Of a stretch of 64,000 nt of DNA, positions 10,990 to 24,300 are shown piece after piece. Every line of letters begins with the position of its first letter. Within the stretch, counting starts at the first letter, position 1. The stretch spans positions 13,902,935 to 13,966,934 of the forward strand of contig NC_058338.1 of assembly GCF_905475395.1 (NCBI RefSeq), read 5' to 3'. Under the pieces are notes generated by a model. The model had not been told where the DNA came from and did no database searches. It saw only the letters and a list, made by a program, of their open reading frames with translations. A program made the translations under genes and the position numbers. The DNA is from Chrysoperla carnea (lineage: Eukaryota; Arthropoda; Insecta; Neuroptera; Chrysopidae).

Positions 10990-11845
10990 CTAACAATTTA
11001 CTAATGGAATCTTAAATTTTTCATTTCTTTTCTGTTATTCAACCCATAGTCAAAGTCCAGAATTCACAGCCATTCATTAATTTGATAGAAAATTTTCCAT
11101 TCTTACATAATTTCGTTTTCTTTGTTCAACTTTTCTTATTTCGACGATAAACTACATTTTCATAATATGAAGGTAATATTTTTACATATTTATCAATTCC
11201 ATAACATGCTCAGGCATCATTTGAAAATACATGGAGGCACAAAAAATTTTCCGTAACCAAATATATTTGATTTTCAAAATTCCCCAAAATAACGGTTGAA
11301 TGCCTCCATTATCACTCGAATTTTTTTCAGATAAATCAAAATTTTGTCATATGATGATATTCCTTCCAAAAATAATCTTTATGGTGAATTTTATAATCAA
11401 TACAGCTCGTTCGCAAAGTGAATCAAAAGAAGGATTTTCCCTACAAAGGACATGGTTTCTGTTAATTTTAAGTTCAATTTCCAAAAAATTGCTGTAATGT
11501 TGAACCATTTACCATTTTATTTAATGTAACCAAATTAACTCCATCAACCAATCATCTGCTAATTGAAGAACCAGCAACCTAAACACCAACTGGGACACCC
11601 AAACCAACTTTCCAACTCTCAACTCTCACTCACAATCACATCTAGTCCCTAAATTTTCTGATATTAACGTTTGTCCTTAAATATTTGAGACACGTATTTC
11701 ATCACAATACATAATTATAGTAACATTTCATTGCATAATTACATTTCACTTTATGGCAATAATATTTACATTTCATTCCATTGAATACAATCATTAGGAA
11801 AATTGAGAAAATTTTTGGACTTACTCCAATCTTTCTATTTGATGT
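10990..11845. other. AT-rich spacer, no gene recognised
   Basis: The short open frames here have no protein-like character. No repeats of note until the array starting near 11,848. Confidence 0.4.
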
Positions 11846-11847
11846 AA

Positions 11848-11995
11848 ATTCTTCGAATACCAGCCTTCTTTTCTACTCTCACTTCAAATACCAGCCTTCT
11901 TTTCTACTCTCACTTCAAAATACCAGCCTTTTTCTACTTTTACTTCAAATACCAGACTTTTTCTACTCTTTAAATATCAGCCTTTTTCTTACTTT
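11848..11995. repeat. Short 31-bp tandem repeat, core cttcaaataccagccttctt
   Basis: Four to five units of about 31 bases (cttcaaataccagccttctt plus ttctactctca), the last ones shortened. Plus-strand pyrimidine-rich, like the arrays 1-6 kb upstream. Confidence 0.75.
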
Positions 11996-12329
11996 TTGTT
12001 AAAAATATTGTTATGTTTTGCTCTTTAGGCAGAATTCGAATTCTTCAAGTGATTTTATGGATACAATTTGAACATAGTACTTCTATATTTTTAAAAAATT
12101 TGCATTTATCCTCCTTAAAAAATAGATTATTTGGTAACAGGTAAATGTTTTAAGACATTTACCAGAAAGAAAAGCATGCAAGAAAATTTTTACAACAGGT
12201 TAAGAGAATTTTTTTTGTATACTTGCGAATCTGTAATCCTTCGAAATGTTTTTTCATTTGATTTCGTAATTTTTGCTCCAGAAATGAGTTAAAAAAACGG
12301 ACTTTTTATAATTTTTACTGTATTGTTTT

Positions 12330-13905
12330 AAAATTCTAAATTGATGAAATTCTGCAACCAAAATGATTATGGCAACACAATTGCCGTACTACTTATACTT
12401 TACCTAACTTATTACTTTTTTTAAAGTCAATCCTTATGGTCAATAGTTCTTACTTTTCTAGGATGTCTACATATACGGTTTACAAAAAAATATATTTGCA
12501 TAACAGTACCTTAATTTTCAGAAAAAATTTTTGATCTTGAATTCAGCAAATATTTTAGTGTTGCAAAATCTTAGATACGCTTTTTACTGCAAGTTTTCAA
12601 TACGTCTGTAACCGAGATTGTTATGGTTCGTATGTTCAACAAAATAAGAAATTAACCAGTACTTATCCCTTTTTTTATCGATAATGAATGAGTTTTTGAG
12701 AAATATTTTCATAGTTTTCGTGGAAAATTTGTTGTAGACGCTCTGTAACTAAAACGGTTACGGTACGAATTTTTTTTTTGGAACATACCCATGTGTGAAG
12801 AATGAATAATGATTTTGTGATTGCTGTTAAGTCGGGTAATTTCATGGGTGTCTTTTTCTATAGCTTATGAAACGTTTTGGAAACTTAAATGGATATCGGC
12901 TGCCTTTTTCTCCAAAATATTTATATAAACTTTAATATTTTCTGTAACTAAAATGATTAGGAACGTATCCGCATCAAAAAAACGGAAAATAGTACCTTGA
13001 CTGACTGTGAATTAAGTGGGCATATCTGCTTCCCTTGTTCCCTTAATCTCCAAAAAATTTATAAATTTACTTAAAAGACTCCTCTTTTAGAAATATTTCT
13101 GTAACTGAAATGATTAGGAACATATCCGCATCAAAAAAACGGAAAAAAGTACCTTGACTGACTGTGAATTAAGTGGGGCATGGCATATCTGCTTCCCTTG
13201 GTCCCTTTATCTCCAAAAAATTTATAAATTTACTTAAGACTCCTCTTTTAGAAAATATTTCTGTAACTGAAATGATTAGGAACGTATCCGCATTTAAAAT
13301 AACGGAAAAAAGTACCTTTACTGACTCCTGATAAAATTTATCTGCTTGTTCTATCTTTGGAAACAATTTCGGTAGGGACTTGCGAGAATTAATAAAACGC
13401 GTCTTTCCAAAAAACTATATAAAATCCATAATTGAATGGTCATATAAGAGTTGTTTAAACCATTCCTGAAAATTTGAAAATGTTTGATCGAATTTTCCGT
13501 TTTACGCTAATGTACAAATTTAGTGTTTTCTTTGATACTCTTTTCTCTCGTTAGCTGTGATTTCAAGTTGTTTAATTTTCATCTCTCATTTCATGGCTTG
13601 AATTAAGTTTAATTTGAAGATCCCTTTTTTATAATAATTCGATTTTGGTGATTTTTGTCTTATTTCATGTCTGAGGCCTACCAGTAGAGTTATTAAAAAA
13701 AAAACAGGATTTCTGTAACTAAAATGGTTATCTTTCTCCTTCCCTTCTCTCCAAAATAATTTATAATCAAATCGTAATCAATTACTTAGCTTGTATCGAA
13801 GTCAATTAAAATATATTTCTCTATCTGTATCTAAAAGAATTAGGAACGTATCCACACCAAAATAATGGAAAAAGTACCTTGATTGATTTGTTAAAATTGA
13901 GTCTG
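12330..13905. repeat. Degenerate ~155-bp repeat family
   Basis: A core reading ctgtaactaaaatgattagg recurs near 12352, 12605, 12742, 12941, 13098, 13260, 13715 and 13824. The three best copies (12941, 13098, 13260) are 157 and 162 bases apart and share about 100 bases, including gtaccttgactgactgtgaa and catatctgcttcccttg. Outer copies are decayed. It looks like an old satellite or tandemly amplified element; no coding role is seen. Confidence 0.75.
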
Positions 13906-13909
13906 CGTT

Positions 13910-15050
13910 ACATAATTTGTTGGTCATTTTAAAATTGGTACCGGAATTAACAACGAGTCTTTCCAAAAAGTTCTTAAGAACCATTCCTGCAAATTGGATT
14001 ATATTTGATCGATTTTCACACGATGATACCAAAACATAATGAATATTTTTGATACTACGAATGTATTAGGTGGCTCAAATCTCTCTAATTTGTAGTTCAT
14101 CGGCATAAACTTGTACTTCTGGAGTTGGTCCAAGATTACAGAGTTGTGTATTAACTGAAATTTTATATCAAACACTACCAACATCCAACATGATTAGCTT
14201 AATACTTAGCTCAATGAAGAACTATGACTGCCGTTTTGTATTAGAAAATTGGTATCCAAAAATCTATCAACTTTAAAAGCGGGGTCCTTTGACGTTTTTT
14301 TCCGAAATTGCATCAACTGAAATCAAAGACCAAAAAACGATACCAAATTCATAAATTTACGTGAATACTTAGCTGGACACGTTTCGAATAAATAAATTCT
14401 CGTCATATCCAAAAAATCAAATTTTAGTGAACAATTTTTCATCGTCAAAATAAATTTTTTCAAACAAGTTTAAGATGATCTAGGCCCTTATATTCTCCTC
14501 TTTACAGTAAACACAATATTCAGGAATTGGACATATTCAGCGAACCATTACTTGTCTCTGAAGATAGTCGACATTTTGTTTTCGATAATGATAGTATGTA
14601 GTGCCATGGTAATAAAGTGACTTATTATAGATCTGGTGATCCCCCGGTGTGAAATAAAATGATTAAATATTTATTGTGAATGAACCAAAAATTGATCAAT
14701 TTTTGTATAATGAACCATTTGAGTGTGTAACAAACATTTATACTCCAAGAGATTATTCAAGTTTATAAATAAACTTAAGATTCCAATCTCGAACGATTGG
14801 AGAACTGAAAATAATTACATCAACATTATACAAAACAAATATTTCAAATGCAAATTGGCTACTGAAAAGTATAAAGACCAGTACTTACACATTTAGGAGG
14901 AAAATGATTCCTTGTAAGACCAATGTGGACCTTTGTTATTTCAATTTAGTCAGAATGATAAACCCTAAGTGTTGCTCTTAAACCTTGGTGTCAGTTATTT
15001 GTTATTTTTAAGGTGTTCGTTATCTTCGTTATCTTTGTCTCTCAGTAAAC
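13910..15050. other. Intergenic sequence, nothing recognised
   Basis: AT-rich; no convincing gene, RNA or repeat. Confidence 0.4.
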
Positions 15051-15560
15051 CGCTTGAATCTTATATTCAAACGAACCTGTATCATACTAATTACATTAAC
15101 GTACCCCACACCCTTTCTCTATATCCCCTTATATAGTACTGCATTCATTATACACAATAATACCTGGCCAGACACCATTTTCCTACATGCGGGGCATTTT
15201 CAAAGTTTCGCTACGATCAGCTCAAATACCAGAATTTAGTAACCTTCCATTGGTTGTAAAGATTCATTCAGCATTATCATCTCTGCAGCCTGTGTAGTCG
15301 TCGTTCTGCATTTAACTGCCCGTATACGGCTTGAATCTCATATTCAAGACGGGTGGGTACCTGCGATATACTTAAATTTGTTCGATTATGTGTACCCCTG
15401 TATTCCCTTATTTCCCCATGTTTTCTTTTTGTACGAAATAAATATTTTGGAGTGTTTGTTACCAGAATGAATATGTCATTGTTCGTTTTTGACCACACTT
15501 GTTCAAGGAGGGTGTTTCACATGAACGAGTTGTGCAGGGTAGTAGTAGAAGAATATGTAG
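15050..15560. repeat. Two diverged tandem copies of an unidentified sequence
   Basis: The blocks around 15052-15145 and 15329-15420 share cgcttgaatcttatattcaa / cggcttgaatctcatattca, then gtacccc, then cccttatt. The second copy is better preserved. Short open frames on both strands are not recognisable proteins. Possibly an old element or duplicated gene fragment. Confidence 0.4.
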
Positions 15561-15667
15561 TTAGTTTCAGCAAGTTTCATTGTTCACGGGATCAAGCAGT
15601 ACTCAATTCATCAGCCGACATCGGTAAAGCATCGATAAACCATCCATTTTGTGTATTTCTCACTTAA

Positions 15668-16060
15668 AAAATAAACAAACTACCAAGTAAATGTTATTCA
15701 GAAAAAAAATAGGTAAATAGTAAAATATAAAAAGAAAATCCAAATTTTTAAATTATTTTTTTTGAAATTTATTAATTTTTTTTCTAATTTATATATTTAC
15801 ATTTGAACTTTATATTAAAAATATACTGTAAAAAAAAATAATCGATACAATTTACTACAAACCAACTCTCTCTCCTTACTCTATAGAGACCTCACACACA
15901 CAACAGTCAAGACCTCCCTTGTCTATCTGTCTTATGGATTGGTCCTTAACAGCTTTGACTGTAATGATAAAAAAATTCACTTAGATAACATAATAATATC
16001 ACAGTTATTAAATAAAATTAATATTTAAGGTACATTCAGTGTAAAAAAAAATAAATAAGT
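15668..16060. other. AT-rich intergenic sequence
   Basis: No feature recognised. It lies downstream of the minus-strand frame at 16,070-16,435 and would be its 3' flank, though no AATAAA is seen on that strand close by. Confidence 0.35.
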
Positions 16061-16069
16061 CTTAATATT

Positions 16070-16435
16070 CTATCGAATTACAGGTCGAAAGTTTTTTAAT
16101 TCTTTTAAAAAATTGTCTAAACTCTGTAACTCTTCACAATCATTGTAACTGTCCCAAACAATTGATTTATCAACAGCTATCTTGTTATGTAAATTATCTA
16201 TCCTTGACGACGCCATCTTGTTCAAAGTCCGCCAACGCCTAAGGCGATCTTGTTGTTTAAAACGTAGCTCATGTTCTGCCTTTAATAAGGCATGTGTTAA
16301 AACCGCTTCGATACGTAAATTATTACGTTTTTGTTTTAAATTGATTTTTTTACTTTTAACTTTTGATATCCAATTAATTAATTTATGGGTGTTATCAGAA
16401 TTATGATCAGCAGACATTATTTTATTAGCACCCAT
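16070..16435 (-). CDS. Hypothetical small basic protein (121 aa), single exon
   Basis: An open frame from ATG (16433-16435) to a stop at 16070-16072, longer than chance favours here and with protein-like composition. It is rich in Lys, Arg, Leu and Asn, with amphipathic helical stretches (LTHALLKAEHELRFKQQDRL, then SRIDNLHNKIAVDKSIVWD, then LDNFLKEL) that suggest a coiled-coil or helical protein. No signal peptide, membrane segment or known motif is visible and I do not recognise the family. It could be an intronless gene or a retrogene. No promoter or poly(A) signal can be assigned with confidence. Confidence 0.5.
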   Translation of the reverse strand: MGANKIMSADHNSDNTHKLINWISKVKSKKINLKQKRNNLRIEAVLTHALLKAEHELRFKQQDRLRRWRTLNKMASSRIDNLHNKIAVDKSIVWDSYNDCEELQSLDNFLKELKNFRPVIR

Positions 16436-16439
16436 TATT

Positions 16440-19400
16440 TATTTATTTTTGAAATTTAATTATTTATTGCGTATAATAATTAAATTTCAATGCAAAAATG
16501 AATTTTCACACACACCTGGGCAAAATATGTTAATTTGTGTTGACCTCAGAATTGCACCCAAAAAAACTCCAACTGCTGCTTCACACATTCACTCGGCACA
16601 AGCTAACTACGTAATGAGACGCCAAGCCATCTCTGTATCCTTTTTATACTCTGGTTGTAAGAGGTAGTGTATTCATACACCACACTACTGAAAGTAGTTC
16701 CTCAAATATAAATTATTTTAAGGGTAAAATTTCTTTTTCTTTTTATATTAAATTATTCTTTTCTTAAGTTTTTTTCTAAACAATATTATTCAATTGCAGT
16801 TTTTAAGTTTCTTTACGTCTTTTGATACTTTTTTTTTGCGAATCAACTTTCTATCGATTTTATGATGTACAAAATAACGCATTTTTTTGTGACGTCATTG
16901 CAGCATCTACAAAGGAGACGATTCATTGAACTGTTTATTTCACAAATATGGCGTCAATATTTACTTTTTAAATTAAAACTATATTGCTATTTGCATATCT
17001 ATTAATTTAATATTAATGTTTAAATCTATTTAGCGTTTAATAAGTTACAATGCTAAGGAAAAATTGCGGTATAAGCAATATAATAAGCAATGAGCAAGAA
17101 AATAACATATCTTTCTAGAAAATATCATCGTATTTATTTTTTTAAATCGAATTTCCTTTATTTTTTATATGCTGTATTAAATTAATTCTTCATAGGCTTC
17201 AAAATATGGCTAAAAGGCATTGAATAAATAAAATTTTAACGGTTATTCCTTTGTTTGAAATAGCAATTAAAATGTGGGAATAAAAATTCAGTGAAACTTT
17301 ATGGTAATTTATTAACATATATAATATGTTTATAACAAAAAATGCATTATTATAAAATTTCAGATACTTTTACTTGTAAAATTATATTTCACACAAGAGT
17401 ATCATAAAGCATATTCTTTAAAATTCGTGTTATTAGAAAGACTCATTTCTTTGACATTTAAATGAACAAGTATTAAAAAGTACAATATTTTTATTATTTC
17501 AATAAAATGACCTAGAAAGTTATTTATCATATTTCCTTGGAATTTACAATGACTATGAGTATATTGCGATAAGTAATGAATAAATCGTGAGCACACATGA
17601 ATTTGGCACAGTCTAATTATTTAGCTAGGCATAACATAGTTAGTTAACGGAAAATGTTTATGAATACCTTCAAAAGTTTCCCCATGAGCCCTTCACAACA
17701 GCGGTGTAGCCCAAGCATATAAATCTACAATTTTAGCAAAAGGAGATTTTCAGAAATGTGTATTCTGGCAGTTCGATAAAACCTAAGGAAACTGTTCGAA
17801 AACTGTTAAAAATAAAGATTAGAGCCAAGTCAATCTTTTAAGAACGAAAAATTTTTCCCATGAAAAATACCTACTAACAATCTTTATCCAAAACGTTATT
17901 TCGAAAATCCAGCAGACTCATAGGATCATAGATATATTATCTATTTAGGAACAAGTAAGTGCATGATATTAACGAGAAAAATAACATTTTGGGATCTCAG
18001 AGTTCTAGAAAGTATGTTTCTATGGTGGGAAAGTAGGGGACACTCAAGGGTTATATGATTTTCGTCACAGCAATCGTGACCCCAAGCACAATTTGTGTAA
18101 TTTCAAATGCCTACTATGTAAAAGCCTACTATGTTATTTTTCATAAAGCCTTAAGCGAAATTATTTTTTCTCTAATAAAACAAAAATTATGTAAAAGCCT
18201 ACTATGTTATTATTCACAAAGCCTTTAGCGAATGGCTAATAAAATCAATATTTTGCCTAAATTTTATTCTGCCTACAACTCATATACAAATATATAAGAA
18301 CTGCGTCATTAAAATGTTGTGAAATTTTTTTTACGTTTTTGTATTATTTTAATCTTTTTTAAAACCAAAAACATTTCCCGTTAAGTTCTGAGTACTTGGA
18401 TTTTGGTTATTTGTAAAAATATTTTTCAAATTATAGGTATTTCGAATTGTTTGGAGGGTTTGGTAGTTAGTTATGTTGGCTGATTGAGTAGTGGCCTCAT
18501 AACACTTCACTTCTCCGATTTTTAACCTTCACGCTTGACCTTTCTATTTTTGAAGTGAAGTCAATTATTTCGATAAATCTTAACAATGACAAAATTTTTG
18601 AGAAAAACATTTCTACCAATTTTTTCGAGAAACTTACTGTATAGGCTACAATGAAATTTCCTTAAATTTATTAGTTTTTATGATTCAGATTCTTTGTGGA
18701 ATAGGTAATAAATAAAAATTAGTCATTTCTTAGATAGAACGGGGGTAAAAGTTTTAAAATACGTTTAAAAAATACCTATTCATGTTTTGAAAAGAACAAT
18801 AAAATTCAATAACCCTTCTGTAAATTCTAAAAATCTAAATCATGAGAATTTTTGAGACATTTGTTCTGTTTTATGGCTTTTAAAAACCCCTTGACCGTTT
18901 AGTTAATCTTTTTTTTAACGTATACCCACCCTTATTTGTACACAATTGCAAATTATCTAAGTTACTCTTACCTACGTCAATATTTTAGTTTACTATTTTA
19001 TATTAGCTACTTACAAATATATAAACTATTGTATTCAAGTCCGAATAATCCTAATATAAATCCTCTGTCCTTCAAAACTCGAAGTTACTATTTCAAAAGA
19101 CTTCCAACTCAAGGTTAAGGAAAAATTCCGGGTGTGTGACGTACTGGAATACGTTTTTTGGGCCATGGACTTCATAAAATATAACATCCAATTAAAATGA
19201 AGCTTGATATTAGCGTCTAGTCAGTCCTAGGTCCAATGCGCTCCGATTCGAAAATAATAAGCAATTGAGAAGGGAATAATCACCCGAACACTTTTTCGAA
19301 GTACAGTACAAATTTTCATTCATCTAGATTTTAAACCCTCCGAGAAACTATGGAAAAATATTATTTAAAAATGCAAAAATAAAAACAAAAATAGGGAAGT

Positions 19401-20225
19401 AATTGTAACGGTCTTCAAATCCAAATCGAAATTTTCAGCATTTTATAGTTAAGACAATATTAAACAATTTTTAACAATTAAAAATTAAGGAATTAATTAA
19501 ATTAATTCTGGCAACATCTGGAATATCAATCCTTAAACTTTTCTGAACATGGATCAATTGACAAAATACGGTCCTCAGATTTTTCACATTCAACTCTATC
19601 TAGCTCGTTGTGGGGGAATAAAAACAATTTTGTAAAAATAACCGAAAATTTCAATTTTTTAATAATTTTATAATAAAAAACGTTTGTGGAATTATTTGTA
19701 GTTCAGACGCTAATGTCGTCTGTATTCTATTTATAGCTTACCACACCCTAATACAGACAAGTTCAACAACGCATGACTGAGTCCCTAGTTCATTATTAGT
19801 ACATGCACTGAAAGTTGGGCAGACTATTCGCTGCTACCCTCGTTCGGCAGTGGAAAATTAATTTACTTTAACATGGAACGCTTTTTTTCTTCACAACAAG
19901 AGTAAAAATTTTCATCACAAGAGTATATAGTGTTTTATTTTGCTCGTTTTACCCTTGGAAAGCATTTTCGAATATAAAAAACAACTGTTTATTAGTTAAC
20001 AAATTAATTTGTTTTTATAAATTAATAGCCCACTCGCACAAATTTGTTTTTTTACCAATTGACTCCAAGGTCCATTCACATTTTCAGTGATTGTTGATTG
20101 TTCAGTCATTTTAGTATTTCAAGTAGTTTGTCGATAGCACTTTTTGTTATTAGGTGACTTTACAAGAATTTTATTTACTTCATCTAAATTCCATTTGTAT
20201 TCCACATCCTTAACCGAATCACTCT
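16440..20225. other. Long AT-rich intergenic stretch
   Basis: No gene is recognised. A short imperfect direct repeat containing aaagcctactatgttatt recurs near 18120 and 18191, about 70 bases apart. Everything else looks like unique or decayed non-coding sequence. Confidence 0.4.
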
Positions 20226-20259
20226 AAGACTGATACTTTGAAGAAATTTGGTCTTTAGT

Positions 20260-20460
20260 ATCAGGTGTCGGGTATCCTAACTATGGTTTTCCATAAGGTT
20301 TGCACAAAGATTAATACCGAGATAGTTCCTAACTAAGCCAGCCATAGCTGCATACCTACCTCTTCTTTTCTTTTTCCCTGTCGCTTTTTATGATATGTTC
20401 TGTACAATGTCTGTTATGTTTAAAAAAAGAATGAATAAATTAAACTGAATTGAATTGAAT
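20260..20460 (+). mobile_element. Probable 3' end of a non-LTR retrotransposon
   Basis: The block from gggtatcctaactatggttt onward, less AT-rich than its surroundings, ends in a simple-sequence tail (gaattgaattgaat) typical of 5'-truncated LINE insertions. No intact reverse transcriptase is present. Family not assigned. Confidence 0.5.
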
Positions 20461-20480
20461 AAACAGTATACCTAAATATA

Positions 20481-20755
20481 CAATGCGTGTAGTTTACATC
20501 TTCGCATTGGCGTCCATCACAAGTATGACAGAGTACATTCGTTAAGAAATGCATTATGCATCTAAAAAAGAGGCATTATATGCATATGTTAAATGTAGCT
20601 TCGATACGCGTTGAGTTGTATGATATTTGCAAAAGTGTGTTTCAATTCATTCAACACATACCTATAGTACCTCTTTTTTAGATGCATTGCTTAGGGCACG
20701 TACTCTGTCAAACTCGTAGTAGATGCTTATGTGAAGATGTAAACTACATTCATTG
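20481..20755. mobile_element. Foldback element (275 bp)
   Basis: The left end (20481-20507, containing tgtagtttacatcttc) matches the reverse complement of the right end (20729-20755) at about 24 of 27 positions. Inner arms also pair (tgcatctaaaaaagag near 20550-20570 facing ctcttttttagatgca near 20670-20690). It is flanked by tata on both sides, a possible target duplication. Non-autonomous. Confidence 0.75.
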
Positions 20756-20945
20756 TATACAAATCCACTTACATATAATTATATTTTCTTATAGGCAAGT
20801 TGTATTACACAAATGTATGTATTTAAATGTATTACACAAATGTAATACAACTTGCCTATAAGAAAATATAATTATATGTAAGTGGATTTGTATACAATGA
20901 ATGTATTACATTTGTGTAATACAACTTGCCTATAAGAAAATATAT
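20746..20945. repeat. Perfect 62-bp palindrome plus a third partial copy
   Basis: 20746-20807 and 20843-20904 are exact reverse complements of 62 bases, separated by 35 bases. A further copy of the inner part (containing taatacaacttgcctataag) follows at about 20907-20945. The left arm begins inside the right end of the foldback element at 20481-20755, so the duplication that made the palindrome came after that insertion. Confidence 0.9.
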
Positions 20946-20949
20946 ATGT

Positions 20950-21314
20950 CTTAATAAAGCAGTAAACACGTTATTATAAACATTAGAAAATTTCCGAAAA
21001 TTGTGATGAGCTTATTTATTTCAAGAACTGCTTAATACCAAAAAACGTCATTTTAAACTGATTATTCTAATATGCTTCCAAAAGGTTAAAGGCGGCTCTT
21101 ATCTGGTTTTATAATATCATGAGCTCTAATAACATTTTTTTTTCAGAACTTTAAGCTTTCGCAACCTATTTAATTATATTGTAGTGTTATATTTGGAAAA
21201 TAACATTTTCTATAGCCAATAAATTCCGATAATGACATTTGAAAACTATAATCAAAAGGTTAATTAGGATTATAAATAACTTGATTACTAGATATAATTT
21301 AAAAATAAACCGTT
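20950..21314. other. AT-rich sequence downstream of COQ6
   Basis: No gene or repeat recognised. Confidence 0.35.
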
Positions 21315-21320
21315 TTTATT
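21315..21320 (-). terminator. Poly(A) signal of COQ6
   Basis: AATAAA on the minus strand about 60 bases beyond the COQ6 stop codon. Confidence 0.6.
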
Positions 21321-21380
21321 TATGTTTTATAAATAAATAATAACAAATAAATATTTTTTTTTACTGCTACAGAAATCTTT

Positions 21381-24300
21381 TTACCGTTGTGCGTACTTCA
21401 TTATTAATTTCTATAAAAAAAAAGTATTCTATTTATTACCTAATACAATATTAGAGAAAACCGTAAACTTTAAGTACTGGACTGTGTCATCTGTATTGTA
21501 CAGGTGCACCATCTTTTAAATCGATATGTAAACATTGAATAACTTTGGAATTTGTCAACCGAATGATTAGACATGTTTTTGAAACGTCAGTACAATTTTA
21601 ACCATGAATTACCTCACACCCAAACAATCTAATTATCCTTTTGTAATGAACCGACATATTTTTTACTTTAGAAGTAAGTAGCACAGTCCAGTAATTAAAG
21701 TTTTTGGAACTAACAACATACCTTCACTAGAGGTAATGAATGAACAGCTTGTAAACCTAAACTTCTTACCAATACCAATGGCATAAACGTTGTTGAATAT
21801 AATTTATGTAGAGCATCGATACCAAATACAGTTGGAACATTATTAATTTGTGATTTCCGTTCATACTCTTTTAATAATGCAAAGTTACCTAGAAAAGTTT
21901 TTTAATATTATAGCTGACATGAATAAATAGAAAAATCTACTTAGTAAATACTGGTTAGGCTGTTAATTAACCGGCAAATTTAGCTATTTGGCTGCGACAT
22001 ATACATTATTTTATCATAAGCGGTATACAAATAATTATCTGTACTATTATTACCCGACTGAGCAACGCAAAAGAGTGGTTTTGCGTTTATTTTTTTCGAA
22101 TTTTCGAATCCTTCAATAACTCGAATATTTTTAAAACCACTTCAATTCTTTATAATTTTTTAATTCGTTTTCACTTCTTTCAAGTCGAAAAAAAACTTTT
22201 TAATAAACGATTTCTATTACCTCTTACTCAGAGCTCTACTAACAAGGATCCTTTCTTTCCTCGGACAGCGACGCGACGATACGCACCAATTAATTGTAAT
22301 TTCAGGATTCGATTTATCCAGGCTTTAGCGTATATAATTATTGAATTTGTTTTAATTTATCATTATATTCTAATTTCAGTGGTTTTGGCGAGATCGAGGG
22401 GTACGAACACATCCAGACATATAACCATAACAAATAAAACAAACCTATTTTAGAGCCTCGATAAACAGCTTCTTCAATTAATTTTGTTAAGAGAGCAACA
22501 TCTTGAAAGCCAAGATTTACACCTTGACCGGCCAATGGATGAACTCGATGTGCAGCATCCCTTAAAATCGAAAATTATCATCAAATTCAATGAGGACTTG
22601 ATCAAATGACCTCAATGATATGATCAAATTTAATTAAGGACACATGAACATCCTTAAAATCCCATTTCCAATCCAATATAATTTGATAATTAAAAAGAAT
22701 TGAAATACAAACCCAATCAACGCAACTCCATGATTCACATAGTTTGAACAATGTCCAAAACCAACTGGAAACACAGCTCGACTTCCTTCATCAACCCCTT
22801 CAATTTGCGGTGGTAATTGTCGAACGTTATTATTCTGATTTACATTCAATTTAGTAAGTAAATCAGTCATTCCTTTTGATAAGTTGTCAACTAGTTGATC
22901 GCGTGGAAATTGTTTGAACTAAAAACAAAAATAATTTATCAAATTACTGGCAGCAATGCTCGGCTTTATCCAATTATTATTTTGGCTTTAACTTTGGTAA
23001 AAATTGAAAAATTTGACAAAAACAAATGTGACAATTTCAATTAAGTTACTTATTAATCCAAAAATTAGATTATTTTCCACTAGTGTACTTACAAAAGCTT
23101 CATTTACAGCGTCCACGAATTGATCATTTGGTAATTTGCTAATTTTTCGTGCATTTTCAGAAGTTGTAGACCATACAAGGGAACTCAATTTTGATGTTAA
23201 CTAAAAAAAGACACAAATATTATGAAGCTTACTTATAGAACTATTAACTTTATTGAATACATACAGGCAACAAAGCGATTGGCCCATCTGGTGTAAATCG
23301 TTGCCACGCTGTTGTATTTGGCATATCATCTGCTAAATGTAATGTGGCCACAATGCTACGTTGATCGTAATTCCAGTGAACATAATGTACTCCCATTGCA
23401 TTTCGTATCCTCGAATTTGCTCCATCTGCTCCAATCTAAAATTAATAATTAATTTTAAAAATCAAACAGAATGCATTTGGTATTAATATTTTTTGAAAAT
23501 CTAAAGAAGTTTGGATTGTCGAAAACAAAATTTTTTTCCAGTAAAACTTTGTTTTCTCGTAAAGTTTGGAACGGATTTGACTTCAACTGGTCCCATTTTT
23601 TTCTTTTTTTAGAGCTACAAACCCCACTTTTTTGTCTGTCTCTTTTCGTTCACTATATACGCAAGTTGGTAATAGTAATTACGTTCATCGGTTAATTCAT
23701 TGACTCGCATATCTAAATGAAGATAATTTTGTAGCAAATACGGTGGCATATGATTTTCCTCGAAATATCGATCAAAAAGTTTACAAGCATTCCAAGTTTT
23801 GATATTTATTTATTTGACATTACAGGGATTTTTGTTACTATTTTACATTTACATTCGGTAAACAGATGGGTCAAGGACGAGTCTAATTCGAATCTTGTAC
23901 TACTAGTATAGGTCTTACATTTAACCGGACACAGTGGCAGAAAGGAAAACTTAGCACAAAATTTTACGTAACATGGAGTATACTTTTTACAAAACATATA
24001 ACGAATTGTATTAAATGTTATACTCAAGTTCATAGATTTATTTGTGGTTCACTTGACGTCAATAATGACCATGGATTTAGTGTTATCTCAGTTACCGTAA
24101 TGCAATTAAAAAGAGATCAGACACGATTTCATGGTCTTTTTAGGCTTTAAATAAAGTGTAGGCATTATCATCATAAATTCAATAAAATCAGATTATGTTT
24201 GACAATTCGCTGACATTTGATAGTGTATTTTGCTATTTATTAAAAACATTTTAATCCTATGTTTTAAACTTGAACATATGAATTGGATGGCTAACAATTT

